The notes below the pieces were generated by a model that was not told the origin of the DNA, did no database searches, and was given only the letters and a program-made list of their open reading frames with translations. Below, in pieces: positions 25,901 to 33,671 of a stretch of 64,000 nt of DNA. Made by a program: the position numbers and the translations under genes. Origin of the DNA: Labedella populi (GTDB taxonomy: Bacteria; Actinomycetota; Actinomycetes; Actinomycetales; Microbacteriaceae); NCBI RefSeq assembly GCF_004078655.1, contig NZ_RZNC01000001.1, positions 992,001-1,056,000 on the forward strand, read 5' to 3'. Every line of letters starts with the position of its first letter. The stretch's first letter is position 1.

Positions 25901-27079
25901 TCACACGAACGCGGCGGACCCGGTGATGGCGCGTCCGACGATGAGGGCGTTCATCTCTCGCGTGCCCTCATAGGAGTACAGCGCCTCGGCGTCGGCGAAG
26001 AAGCGCGCGGCACCGTAGTCGAGGACGATGCCGTTCCCGCCCATCGCCTCCCGCGCCCATGCCACGGTCTCGCGCATGCGAGCGGTGCAATACGCCTTCG
26101 CGAGAGCCGAATGCTCGTCGCGCTGCGTGCCCTCGTCGTGCATCTGGGAAACGCGCACGCACATCGCCATGGAGGCCGTGATGTTGCCGAGGCACTTCGA
26201 CAGCAGGTCCTGGACGAGCTGGTGCGACGCGATCGGCTTGCCGAACTGCACGCGCTCCTTGGCGTAGGCGAGGGCGGCCTCATACGCGCCGATCGAGACC
26301 CCGACACTCGACCACGCGACGCCGGCGCGCGTGAGCCGGAGGACCTTGGCGGTGTCGCGGAAGGAGGACGCGCACTGCAGACGGTGCGACTCGGGGACGA
26401 CGACGCCGTCGAGCACGATGTCGGCGTTCTGCACCGCACGCAGACTGATCTTGCGTTCGATGGCCGTCGCCGAATACCCCGGGGTGGACGTCGGGACGAT
26501 GAAGCCCTTGACCTGCCCGTCCTCGACGTCCTTCGCCCACACGATGGTGATGTCGGAGAACGTCGCATTGCCGATCCACCGCTTCGCACCGTCGAGCACC
26601 CAGTTCTCCCCGTCACGACGCGCGGTCGTCCGCAGGCCCTGTGCGCTGTCGCTGCCGGAGAGGGGCTCGGTGAGGGCGAAGGCCCCCGTCACCTCGCCGC
26701 TCGCGAGCCGGGGGAGCCACTCGGCCTTCTGCTCCTCCGAGCCGCACACGCCGATGGAGCCCATCGCGAGCCCCTCCTGCACACCGACGAACGTCGAGAT
26801 CGAGGCGTCGACGCGGGAGAGCTCCATCGACACGAGGCCGCGGAAGACGGCCGAGTTCTCGAACGGTGTCGTCTCGGGCCAGGCGAAGCGGCCGACGTCC
26901 GTCGCCATGAGCGGCGCGATGAGGTCGTACGGGAACTCCGCACGCTCCCAGTAGTCGTCGATCGTCGGCCGCACGTGCTCCTCGAGGAAGGCGCGGATGC
27001 CGGTGATGGCGTCCTTCTCCCGGTCGGTGAGAAGGGTCTCGAAGCCGAGGAAGTCGCTCGCGAGGGGCTCGAAGGACAT
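25901..27079 (-). CDS. acyl-CoA dehydrogenase, glutaryl-CoA dehydrogenase-like
   Basis: 392 residues, FAD-dependent. N-terminal helical domain, then FALTEPLSGSDSAQGLRTTA (FAD/substrate strand region), WVLDGAKRWIGNATFSDITIVWA, GVSIGAYEAALAYAKERVQFGKPIASHQLVQDLL, EAMGGNGI and the catalytic base Glu371 in YSYEGTREMN. That Glu position and the sequence style match the glutaryl-CoA dehydrogenase branch, which oxidises and may decarboxylate. A simpler short-chain acyl-CoA dehydrogenase role is possible. No beta-oxidation or lysine/tryptophan catabolic genes lie beside it. Separated by 62 bases from the Wzy-like genes and divergent from manA. Confidence 0.88.
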   Translation of the reverse strand: MSFEPLASDFLGFETLLTDREKDAITGIRAFLEEHVRPTIDDYWERAEFPYDLIAPLMATDVGRFAWPETTPFENSAVFRGLVSMELSRVDASISTFVGVQEGLAMGSIGVCGSEEQKAEWLPRLASGEVTGAFALTEPLSGSDSAQGLRTTARRDGENWVLDGAKRWIGNATFSDITIVWAKDVEDGQVKGFIVPTSTPGYSATAIERKISLRAVQNADIVLDGVVVPESHRLQCASSFRDTAKVLRLTRAGVAWSSVGVSIGAYEAALAYAKERVQFGKPIASHQLVQDLLSKCLGNITASMAMCVRVSQMHDEGTQRDEHSALAKAYCTARMRETVAWAREAMGGNGIVLDYGAARFFADAEALYSYEGTREMNALIVGRAITGSAAFV

Positions 27080-27220
27080 GTCGCTGCTTTCGTTGCTCGA
27101 TGGTCGTCGCGCGTCGGCGTCGGGCGCCGTCGCACCTCGACCCTACGGCCGCTCCGCTCGCGCCGGGAACGCTTGGTAGATTCGCTCCAGCCGCGACGCG
27201 AAGCCGTCCGGCGTCTTTTG

Positions 27221-27226
27221 TAGGGT
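27221..27226 (+). promoter_or_regulatory. -10 box (TAGGGT) for manA
   Basis: TAGGGT lies 20 bases before the manA ATG, and a GAGGAG Shine-Dalgarno follows it, so this transcript has a short conventional leader, unlike many others here. Confidence 0.45.
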
Positions 27227-27246
27227 CGCCCAGAGGAGAGTGCCGC

Positions 27247-28455
27247 ATGTTCCTGCCCATCGACAACGTCCCGCGGGACTACGCGTGGGGGTCGACGAGC
27301 GCTATCGCCGAACTCCGGGGGATGGAGCCATCCGGGGGACCCGAGGCGGAGCTCTGGCTCGGCGCCCACCCGGGCTCTCCCGCACGAATCCTGTCGCCGG
27401 AGAGCGTCGGCGGCGCGACGGACCTCGCCGAGTGGATCGCCGCTTCGCCGTCGCACGCGGGGCTCGCGGGCCCTCGTCTCCCCTTCCTCCTCAAGCTGCT
27501 CGCCGCTGCCGCGCCGCTCTCCCTGCAGGCTCACCCGTCGCTCGAGCAGGCGGACGCGGGCTTCGCGCGCGAGAACGCCGCCGGCGTGCCCATCGACGCT
27601 CCGCATCGCAACTACAAGGACGCGTTCCACAAGCCGGAGCTCGTCGTCGCGTTGAGCGAGACGTACTCGGCACTGTGCGGCTTCCGCGCCGTGGGGGAGA
27701 CGCGCGCACTGCTCGCGGCGATCGACGACGGCGCCGCCCCGCTCGCCGCGCTCTCGGCCTCCCTCGGGGAGGACAGCGACGCAGACGCCGAGGTCCTCCG
27801 GCGCACCGTCCGCGACCTCCTCGACGGACGGCTCGGCGCCGTGGTCCCCGCGCTCGTCGCCGCTGCCGACGCGGCTCTCGCTCGCGGCACCCTCGATGCG
27901 GACGAGGAGACGGTCCTCCGCACCGTCGCCTCCCTCGCCGACGCGTACCCGGGCGACGCGGGCGTCGCCGTCGCGTTCCTCCTCAACCGCGTCACCCTCC
28001 AGCGGGGAGAGGCGCTGTACCTCCCCGCCGGCAACATCCACGCGTACCTCGAGGGATTCGGCGTCGAACTGATGGCCTCGAGCGACAACGTCCTGCGGGG
28101 CGGGCTCACCCCGAAGCACGTCGACGTCGACGAACTGCTCGCGGTCCTCGACTTCGAACCGCTCCCCGTCCCTCTGCTGCGCCCGCTCGCGGTCGGCCCG
28201 GGCATCGACGTGTTCCGGCCGGACGTCCCGGACTTCGAGCTCTTGCGCGTCGACGCGGCGCTCGCCGCGGACACCCCGATCGACCTGCCGGGTCCCGCGA
28301 TCGCCGTCGTGACGCAGGGGACCGTCCGGCTGACCGCGTCGACGGAGATCACTCTCCCGGTCGGCGCGGCCGCGTACATCGTGCCGGAGGAGCAGCCCCT
28401 CAGGGTGTCGGGAGACGGAGAGGTGTTCGTCGCCACGACGCATCTCGACCGCTGA
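27247..28455 (+). CDS. manA: mannose-6-phosphate isomerase, class I
   Basis: Interconverts fructose-6-phosphate and mannose-6-phosphate. 402 residues. PRDYAWGST near the N-terminus; zinc ligands in SLQAHPS (Gln/His) and the conserved KPELVVAL; GNIHAYLEGFGVELMASSDNVLRGGLTPKHVD is the full class I signature with His and Arg of the active site. ATG 27247 follows GAGGAG with a proper spacer. Feeds ManB in the same block to give mannose-1-phosphate for GDP-mannose. Convergent with the AraC-type gene (18-base gap). Confidence 0.94.
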   Translation: MFLPIDNVPRDYAWGSTSAIAELRGMEPSGGPEAELWLGAHPGSPARILSPESVGGATDLAEWIAASPSHAGLAGPRLPFLLKLLAAAAPLSLQAHPSLEQADAGFARENAAGVPIDAPHRNYKDAFHKPELVVALSETYSALCGFRAVGETRALLAAIDDGAAPLAALSASLGEDSDADAEVLRRTVRDLLDGRLGAVVPALVAAADAALARGTLDADEETVLRTVASLADAYPGDAGVAVAFLLNRVTLQRGEALYLPAGNIHAYLEGFGVELMASSDNVLRGGLTPKHVDVDELLAVLDFEPLPVPLLRPLAVGPGIDVFRPDVPDFELLRVDAALAADTPIDLPGPAIAVVTQGTVRLTASTEITLPVGAAAYIVPEEQPLRVSGDGEVFVATTHLDR

Positions 28456-28473
28456 GCGCCGGTCGCGGGGTCC

Positions 28474-29448
28474 TCAGCCCGTCAGGAGGACGCCGTCGTC
28501 GATGCAGGAGAATGCCCGTCGGTAGGCGTTCGGGGTCGTCTTGAGGGTGCGCACGAAGTGGTGCCGCATGACCGAAGCGCTCCCGAAGCCGCTCTCGTCG
28601 GCGATCTGCTCGAGGCCGAGGTCGGTTCGTTCGAGCAGTTGTTGTGCGCGGATGAGGCGTTGCCGATTGAGCCAGGCCGCCGGAGTGGCCCCCAGTTCGG
28701 CGCGGAAGCGTCGCGCGAACGTGCGCTCCGACATGTGCGCCCGGCGTGCGAGGACCGCGACGGACTGATCCTCGGTGAGGTTCTCGACCATCCACGTCGT
28801 GACCGCAGCGAGGGACGAGATCCGCTCGTGCTCCGGCGGTGTCTGGATGAATTGCGCCTGGCCGCCGTCCCGCTGCGGCGGAACGACCATGCGCCGCGCG
28901 ATGATGTTGGCCGCCGCCGCTCCGAGCTCCGTGCGGACGAGGTGCAGGCACGCATCGATGCCGGCGGCCGTCCCCGCGCCCGTGATGACGCGTCGGTCCT
29001 CGACGAAGAGGACGTCGGGGTCGACGTGCGTCCCCGGGAAGCGGCGCGTCAGCTCGCCGGCGTGCATCCAGTGCGTCGTCGACCTCCTCCCGTCGAGCAG
29101 TCCGGCGGCCGCGAGGGCGAACGCGCCGCTGCAGACGCTCAGGACCCACGCTCCCCGGCGCTCGGCGTCCCGCAGCGCCTCAACGATGCGCGGGTCGATG
29201 TCCGTCTCGCCGGAGCCGAAGGCGGGCACCGCGACGAGGTCGGCGGTCGCCGTCGCCTCGAGTCCCTCGGACACGACGAGACCGAGCCCGTTCTTCATGG
29301 TCACGACGCCGGGCTCCGCCGCGACCACGTGGAAGTCGAACACCGGGCCGCCCTGAGCGCTCCGGTCGATGCCGAACACCTCGGCGAGGACGCCGAACTC
29401 GAACGGGGCGACCTCCGGAATGGCGATGACGGCGACCGAGCGGAGCAT
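28474..29448 (-). CDS. GlxA-type AraC regulator with DJ-1/PfpI domain
   Basis: 324 residues. The N-terminal DJ-1/PfpI-like sensor domain (about 4-190) has the nucleophile-elbow motif SVCSGAFALAAAGLLDGR with Cys106, and THW after it. The C-terminal double helix-turn-helix AraC domain (about 215-315) has SVAVLARRAHMSERTFARRF and LEQIADESGFGSASVMRHHF. A strong AAGGAGG precedes the start. Family members sense small metabolites and activate or repress neighbouring genes. The only divergent neighbour is a 45-residue membrane peptide, with a long dyad between them. Effector unknown. Confidence 0.9.
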   Translation of the reverse strand: MLRSVAVIAIPEVAPFEFGVLAEVFGIDRSAQGGPVFDFHVVAAEPGVVTMKNGLGLVVSEGLEATATADLVAVPAFGSGETDIDPRIVEALRDAERRGAWVLSVCSGAFALAAAGLLDGRRSTTHWMHAGELTRRFPGTHVDPDVLFVEDRRVITGAGTAAGIDACLHLVRTELGAAAANIIARRMVVPPQRDGGQAQFIQTPPEHERISSLAAVTTWMVENLTEDQSVAVLARRAHMSERTFARRFRAELGATPAAWLNRQRLIRAQQLLERTDLGLEQIADESGFGSASVMRHHFVRTLKTTPNAYRRAFSCIDDGVLLTG

Positions 29449-29472
29449 TGCGCCTCCTTGGCGGAAATGAGT

Positions 29473-29518
29473 CGATTTCTGACCATCCTGCCACTGGTGG
29501 CAGGATCACTCAAAATCG
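29473..29518. promoter_or_regulatory. 46-base symmetrical dyad, candidate operator
   Basis: Nested arms are exactly symmetrical: CGATTT (29473-29478), 6 bases, ATCCTGCCAC (29485-29494), 2-base centre, GTGGCAGGAT (29497-29506), 6 bases, AAATCG (29513-29518). It ends one base before a TAGTTT -10 box of the small membrane gene and lies 24-70 bases upstream of the GlxA-type regulator, so it covers the -35 region of the first. A dimeric-regulator operator is the best reading. A stem-loop in RNA is unlikely because neither predicted transcript includes it. Confidence 0.6.
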
Positions 29519-29524
29519 TAGTTT
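29519..29524 (+). promoter_or_regulatory. -10 box (TAGTTT), leaderless small-protein transcript
   Basis: TAGTTT is followed by 6 bases and the ATG at 29531, with no Shine-Dalgarno. It abuts the large dyad. Confidence 0.4.
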
Positions 29525-29530
29525 TCTGCC

Positions 29531-29668
29531 ATGGCACTCTTCCTCATCCTCCTGGCCCTCATCCTCGTCACAGGCGTCGTCTGGACGCTCGTCGTCACCG
29601 CTCGCGACGGGTATCGCCGCATCCCGAATCGGGGCTCTACGCGTGTCGATCGGATCGTCGACGACTGA
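29531..29668 (+). CDS. 45-residue single-pass membrane peptide
   Basis: Begins MALFLILLALILVTGVVW, one hydrophobic helix (residues 2-23), then a basic tail with TARDGYRRIPNR and VDRIVDD. Third-position G/C usage matches coding DNA. No Shine-Dalgarno; TAGTTT lies 6 bases upstream. Similar tiny proteins with a membrane helix and a DGYRR-type motif are, to my recollection, common in Microbacteriaceae with unknown function. Orientation is probably N-out, C-in from the basic tail. It may be the regulated partner of the divergent GlxA-type regulator. Confidence 0.6.
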   Translation: MALFLILLALILVTGVVWTLVVTARDGYRRIPNRGSTRVDRIVDD

Positions 29669-29727
29669 CGGGCGTCGCGCCTCCGTGCTCGTCGAGGTCA
29701 CGGCCTGCATACGACTCGCCGTGTCGC

Positions 29728-29752
29728 AACCCTCGATTGGGGGTCGAGGGTT
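29728..29752 (+). terminator. hairpin after the small membrane gene
   Basis: Arms AACCCTCGA (29728-29736) and TCGAGGGTT (29744-29752), 7-base loop, followed by only one or two T residues. It lies 60 bases past the small gene and just before the whiB promoter, so it may insulate the two. Confidence 0.45.
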
Positions 29753-29765
29753 TACGATCCCCGAC

Positions 29766-29794
29766 TTGACCCGCGCGAACTACACGGGTGTAAT
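29766..29794 (+). promoter_or_regulatory. near-consensus promoter of whiB
   Basis: TTGACC (29766-29771), 17-base spacer, TGTAAT (29789-29794). This is the most consensus-like housekeeping-type promoter in the window. It gives a leader of about 120 bases before the whiB ATG, long enough for regulation; no riboswitch-like fold was recognised in it. Confidence 0.7.
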
Positions 29795-29923
29795 TAGGTG
29801 TCGGCGGTGAAACGCCGGTGATCGTGAGATCGGATGTTCACTCCGCCTCGATCGCGGCGGCCGGTGCGAGACAGTGCACCGCTGCTGCAGAGTCAGTAAG
29901 CGCAACGTAGGTGGGGAGACGGT

Positions 29924-30250
29924 ATGGGCATTCCGAACGAACATTCCGGTGTCCCGGACGACTGGTTCGTCGACCCCGTTCAGCTCGGTGTCCCCGGCGT
30001 CCGCAAGAACATCGCCGCAGAGGACGACAACCCTCTCTCATGGCAGTCGGACTCCCTCTGCGCTCAGACGGACCCCGAGGCGTTCTTCCCCGAGAAGGGC
30101 GGATCCACTCGCGACGCCAAGCGCATCTGCTCTTCGTGCGAGGTGCGCAGCCAATGCCTCGAGTACGCACTGCAGAACGACGAGCGGTTCGGGATCTGGG
30201 GCGGGCTCTCGGAGCGCGAGCGACGCAAGCTGAAGAAGCGCGCGGTCTGA
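29924..30250 (+). CDS. whiB: WhiB-family iron-sulphur regulator (WhiB2/WhmD-like)
   Basis: 108 residues. Four cluster-ligating cysteines C46, C69, C72, C78 (C-x22-C-x2-C-x5-C), the GIWGG turn at 90-94, and a basic C-terminal tail RERRKLKKRA for DNA contact. In Mycobacterium the whiB2 gene stands at the same place relative to manB, DUF3499 and secA, and controls septation together with sigma factor partners. The N-terminal 40 residues are acidic and variable, as in WhiB2 proteins. Start chosen for the only ATG before the first conserved segment; GGTGGGGAG lies upstream. A degenerate 15-base repeat starts at its last codons. Confidence 0.93.
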   Translation: MGIPNEHSGVPDDWFVDPVQLGVPGVRKNIAAEDDNPLSWQSDSLCAQTDPEAFFPEKGGSTRDAKRICSSCEVRSQCLEYALQNDERFGIWGGLSERERRKLKKRAV

Positions 30251-30344
30251 GATCCCGAGGTCGGGGTTTCCGCGGTCTCGTTTCCGCGGTCGGAGTCTCC
30301 GAGGTGTGAGACTCCGCGGTCTGGGTTTTCGAAGTTCCGGGTCG
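30241..30344 (+). repeat. seven degenerate 15-base tandem repeats after whiB
   Basis: Units begin at 30241, 30256, 30271 (14 bases), 30285, 30300, 30315 and 30330, all close to CGCGGTCTGGGTTTC or CGAGGTCGGAGTCTC. The first covers the whiB stop codon. Units alternate partly between CGCGG and CGAGG. No open reading frame of its own is supported. Confidence 0.7.
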
Positions 30345-30404
30345 TGCGGTGGACGGGAATCGACCACGCCCGACGATGGAGCGGTCGCCGCTCCCTGACC
30401 CGCT

Positions 30405-30410
30405 TAGGCT
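30405..30410 (+). promoter_or_regulatory. -10 box (TAGGCT) for the large glycosyltransferase
   Basis: TAGGCT ends 9 bases before the ATG and no Shine-Dalgarno is seen. The same hexamer precedes rfbC and ugd. Confidence 0.5.
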
Positions 30411-30419
30411 GAACGCGCT

Positions 30420-33400
30420 ATGGAGACCCGCGTAACCGTCCTCGTCGTCGCGCGCTCGAACGCCGACCGCCTTCACCGCACTCTCGACGCGATCAGGGGC
30501 CAGACGCGGATGCCCGACCGGATCGTCGGGATCGCCGTCGACGCGAAGGACGACGTGGTGCGGGCGTTCGAGGACGCCGGCGTCGAACGCATCGTGACCG
30601 TGTCGGAGAACCTCGTATTCGGTCGTGCGATCGCCGCGGGCGTCCGCGAACTCGGCGAACCGGGCGACGACGACTTCCTCTGGCTACTCGCGCAGGACAC
30701 GGTGCCGAACCCGACCGCACTCGCGCGGCTCCTCGCGGGCGTCGAGGTCGCTCCGTCCGTCGCCGTCGCGGGGCCCAAGGTCGTCGACGCCGACGACCCC
30801 GGGCGCATCCGCTCGCTCGGCGAGACCGTGACGACCTTCGGGCGGACCGTCGAGCTCGTGAGCGACGAGCTCGACCAGGGCCAGCACGACGCCGACTCCG
30901 ACGTGCTCGGCGTCTCGCCGATCGGGATGCTCGTGCGGGCTCGTGTATTCGCAGAACTCGGCGGTTTCGACCCGGCCCTCGGCCCCGTCGACGACGGCCT
31001 CGACTTCTCCATCCGTGTCCGTCTCGCGGGGAGTCGCGTGACGCTCATCCCCGCCGCCGTCGTCTCGTCCGCCGGTGACGGGGTCGCAGGCGCGCCTCGC
31101 GGCCGTCGATTCGGAACCGCTCAGCGACGCGCGCGCCTCTTCCGCAGCGCCGAGCTCCATCGCCGCTTGGTGTACGCCCCAGCGGCGCTCCTGCCCCTGC
31201 ACTGGCTCGCCATTCTCCCGCTCGCCGTCGTGCGAGCCGTCGTCCACCTCGTCCTCAAGCGTCCGGCCCTCGTGGGGGCGGAGTTCCGCGCGGCCTTCCG
31301 TGCCGCCTTCGCGGATCCGCGGGTGCTGTCGTCCCGAGCGACCCTCGCGCGCTCCCGTCGTGTGGGCTGGTCGACGATCTCCGACCTCCGTATGCCGTGG
31401 CGGGAACTCCGCCGCCGCCGACAGCTCGAACGTGAGGTCGCGGGCGACGACGATGCCTGGACCGAACGTACGGACCTGCGTTTCCTCGCGGGCGGTGGAG
31501 CGTGGCTCGTTCTCGCGTCGACCGTCGCCGGAGTGCTCCTCCTGCTGCCTCTCGTGCCGGCGACCGTGCTCGACGGCGGGGCACTCCTGCCCTTGTCCCA
31601 CTCCGTCGGTGAACTGTGGGCGAATGTCGGTTGGGGCTGGCGCGACGTGGGCTCCGGCTTCGTGGGGGCCTCGGACCCCTTCGCCGTCGTCGTCGCGTTG
31701 CTCGGAACGCTCACCTTCTGGGACCCGTCGTTCTCTCTCGTGCTCGTGTGGCTCATCGCCTTCCCGGTCGCGACGCTCGGCGGCTGGTTCGCGGCCACGC
31801 GATTGAGTGAGCGCGGGGGATACCGCATGCTCGGGGCGGTGCTGTGGACGCTCTCGCCCGCCTTCCTCGCCGCCCTCGCCGAGGGACGACCGGCCGCCGT
31901 GATCGTGCACCTCGCCCTGCCATGGCTGTTCCTCACCGGCACCGCAGCCGCCAAGTCCTGGGCCTCGGCGGCGACGACGGCGATCCTCCTCGCCGTGGTC
32001 CTCGCATGTGCTCCGATCCTCGTCGGTGCGCTCGGCGTCGTGTGGCTTCTCGCCCTCGTCTCGGCCGGTCGGGGCGCCCTCCGGGTGCTCCTCGTCCCCA
32101 TCCCGTCGCTCGTGCTGTTCGCGCCACTCGTCTGGCAGCAGGGCGTGCAGGCCGGCCGGTGGATCGCGCTCCTCGTCGACCCGGGGGCACCCGCGGCGAC
32201 GACCGCCGTCGGTCCCGCTTCCCTCCTGTCGGGTTTCCCGGTCGATCGTGACGGCACGTGGGCGGCGCTCGCGTCCGGATGGCCGGTCGTGACGACAGCG
32301 CTCCCCGTGGCGCTGCCGCTGTTGCTCGCCCCGCTCGCCGTGCTCGCGCTCGCGGGACTGTTCGTGCGTGGGCAGCGCCGTACCCTCGTCCTGCTCGGCG
32401 TCGCCCTGCTCGGTCTCGGAACGGCCGTGCTCGCCGGCTCGCTCACGATCGCGTCGATCGACGGTGTCCTCGTCGCGGTATGGCAGGGGACGGCGCTCAG
32501 CCTGTACTGGTTGGGGCTCGGGGGTGCAGCGGTCTCCGGACTCGAAGGCCTCGGGCGGCGTGGAGCGGTACCGGCCGTCGTCGCGGCGGTCGCGCTCGCG
32601 CTCGTCGTCGTCCCGCTCGCGGCCGCGAAACCGCTGGGGACCTCCGTCGTGACGGCGGGTTCCGGCCGGACGGTGCCGGCGTACGTCGATGCGGCGGCGG
32701 GAGAGGATCGGCGCATCGGCACACTGCAGATCACCCCGCTCGCGGACGGCTCCATCGCGGTCCGCTTCCTCCCGGGACGCGGCGACGTGCTCGACGGGCA
32801 GTCGACGATCGTCCGCACCGCCGATCCGACCCGGGAGACGGACGCCCGCATCGCCGAACTCGCGGGCAACCTGGTCTCCCGATCGGGTCTCGACACGGCT
32901 CCGGAGCTCGCGGCGCTCGGGATCGACTACGTCCTCCTCGCGACCGAGCCGGCGAGCATCGCCGAGGCCGAAGCCGAGGCCGCGGAGGCGAACCCCGGCG
33001 ACGCGCTCGCGGACCCGGCGCCGACCGCTCGTGGGCCCGTCGACCTCACGGCCGACGCGATCGCCGCCCTCACAGCGAATCCGGCCGTCGACTACGTGGG
33101 ACCGACCGACGCCGGGGAGCTGTGGCGGAACGTCGCGGCCGCCGAGCGACCCGCCCCCACTTCCGTCGACCCCTTCTGGTCTCGCGCGGTCCCCGTGGCG
33201 TGGGCCGTCGTGTTCCTCCTCGCTCTGCTCATCGCGGTCCCCACATCGGCATCGCGCGAGGCGGCACGGCGGCGACCCCGCACGGTCGGTGTCAAGCCGG
33301 CGACTCAGCCGCGACGGTCGCCGGACGCCGAGGAGGACGCCGTCGACGTGCTGCCCGATCTCGCGACGGCGCCCGACGGTCAGTCGGAACCCGACTGGGC

Positions 33401-33671
33401 GGACGAGTCCGTGTCCGGCACTGATGACACTGATGACACTGATGGCACCGATGGCGCCGATTACGACGACGAGGACTCCGATGACGGCTCCGGCGCCGAA
33501 AGCGGCGCCGGACCGGAGAACGAGGCCGGATCCGAGAAGGATCCGCGTCCTGCCGATTCAGACGACGCCGACGCGGCCGAGTCGGGTCGGTACACCGACG
33601 GCACCGCCACAGCGGAACCGGGAACCGGGAACACCACCCGTCCCGTGCGTATGACGAAGGGGACGCCATGA
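30420..33671 (+). CDS. large membrane glycosyltransferase (GT2 plus polytopic domain)
   Basis: 1083 residues. The GT-A domain (about 5-250) has VTVLVVARSNADRLHRTLDAI, FLWLLAQDTVPNPTALARLL and IGMLVRARVFAELGGFDPAL. About a dozen membrane segments follow between 255 and 950 (for example FLAGGGAWLVLASTVAGVLLLL, VVALLGTLTFWD, TTAILLAVVLACAPILVGAL), with an extracytoplasmic domain at about 745-930. The last 120 residues are an acidic tail rich in Thr-Asp, encoded by 9-base repeats near 33421-33465. Conserved next to whiB and DUF5719 in many actinobacteria. Probably uses a polyprenyl-phosphate or nucleotide sugar for a wall glycoconjugate; product unknown. Its stop overlaps the DUF5719 start (ATGA). 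Confidence 0.85.
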   Translation: METRVTVLVVARSNADRLHRTLDAIRGQTRMPDRIVGIAVDAKDDVVRAFEDAGVERIVTVSENLVFGRAIAAGVRELGEPGDDDFLWLLAQDTVPNPTALARLLAGVEVAPSVAVAGPKVVDADDPGRIRSLGETVTTFGRTVELVSDELDQGQHDADSDVLGVSPIGMLVRARVFAELGGFDPALGPVDDGLDFSIRVRLAGSRVTLIPAAVVSSAGDGVAGAPRGRRFGTAQRRARLFRSAELHRRLVYAPAALLPLHWLAILPLAVVRAVVHLVLKRPALVGAEFRAAFRAAFADPRVLSSRATLARSRRVGWSTISDLRMPWRELRRRRQLEREVAGDDDAWTERTDLRFLAGGGAWLVLASTVAGVLLLLPLVPATVLDGGALLPLSHSVGELWANVGWGWRDVGSGFVGASDPFAVVVALLGTLTFWDPSFSLVLVWLIAFPVATLGGWFAATRLSERGGYRMLGAVLWTLSPAFLAALAEGRPAAVIVHLALPWLFLTGTAAAKSWASAATTAILLAVVLACAPILVGALGVVWLLALVSAGRGALRVLLVPIPSLVLFAPLVWQQGVQAGRWIALLVDPGAPAATTAVGPASLLSGFPVDRDGTWAALASGWPVVTTALPVALPLLLAPLAVLALAGLFVRGQRRTLVLLGVALLGLGTAVLAGSLTIASIDGVLVAVWQGTALSLYWLGLGGAAVSGLEGLGRRGAVPAVVAAVALALVVVPLAAAKPLGTSVVTAGSGRTVPAYVDAAAGEDRRIGTLQITPLADGSIAVRFLPGRGDVLDGQSTIVRTADPTRETDARIAELAGNLVSRSGLDTAPELAALGIDYVLLATEPASIAEAEAEAAEANPGDALADPAPTARGPVDLTADAIAALTANPAVDYVGPTDAGELWRNVAAAERPAPTSVDPFWSRAVPVAWAVVFLLALLIAVPTSASREAARRRPRTVGVKPATQPRRSPDAEEDAVDVLPDLATAPDGQSEPDWADESVSGTDDTDDTDGTDGADYDDEDSDDGSGAESGAGPENEAGSEKDPRPADSDDADAAESGRYTDGTATAEPGTGNTTRPVRMTKGTP

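Noticed and set aside
29669-29923. Riboswitch in the whiB leader
   Set aside because: The leader of about 120 bases after the promoter shows no pattern I can match to a known riboswitch class; only a simple hairpin lies upstream of the promoter.
30241-30344. CRISPR array
   Set aside because: Units are contiguous 15-mers without unique spacers, and there are no cas genes in the window. The same holds for the repeats at 59150 and 60775.
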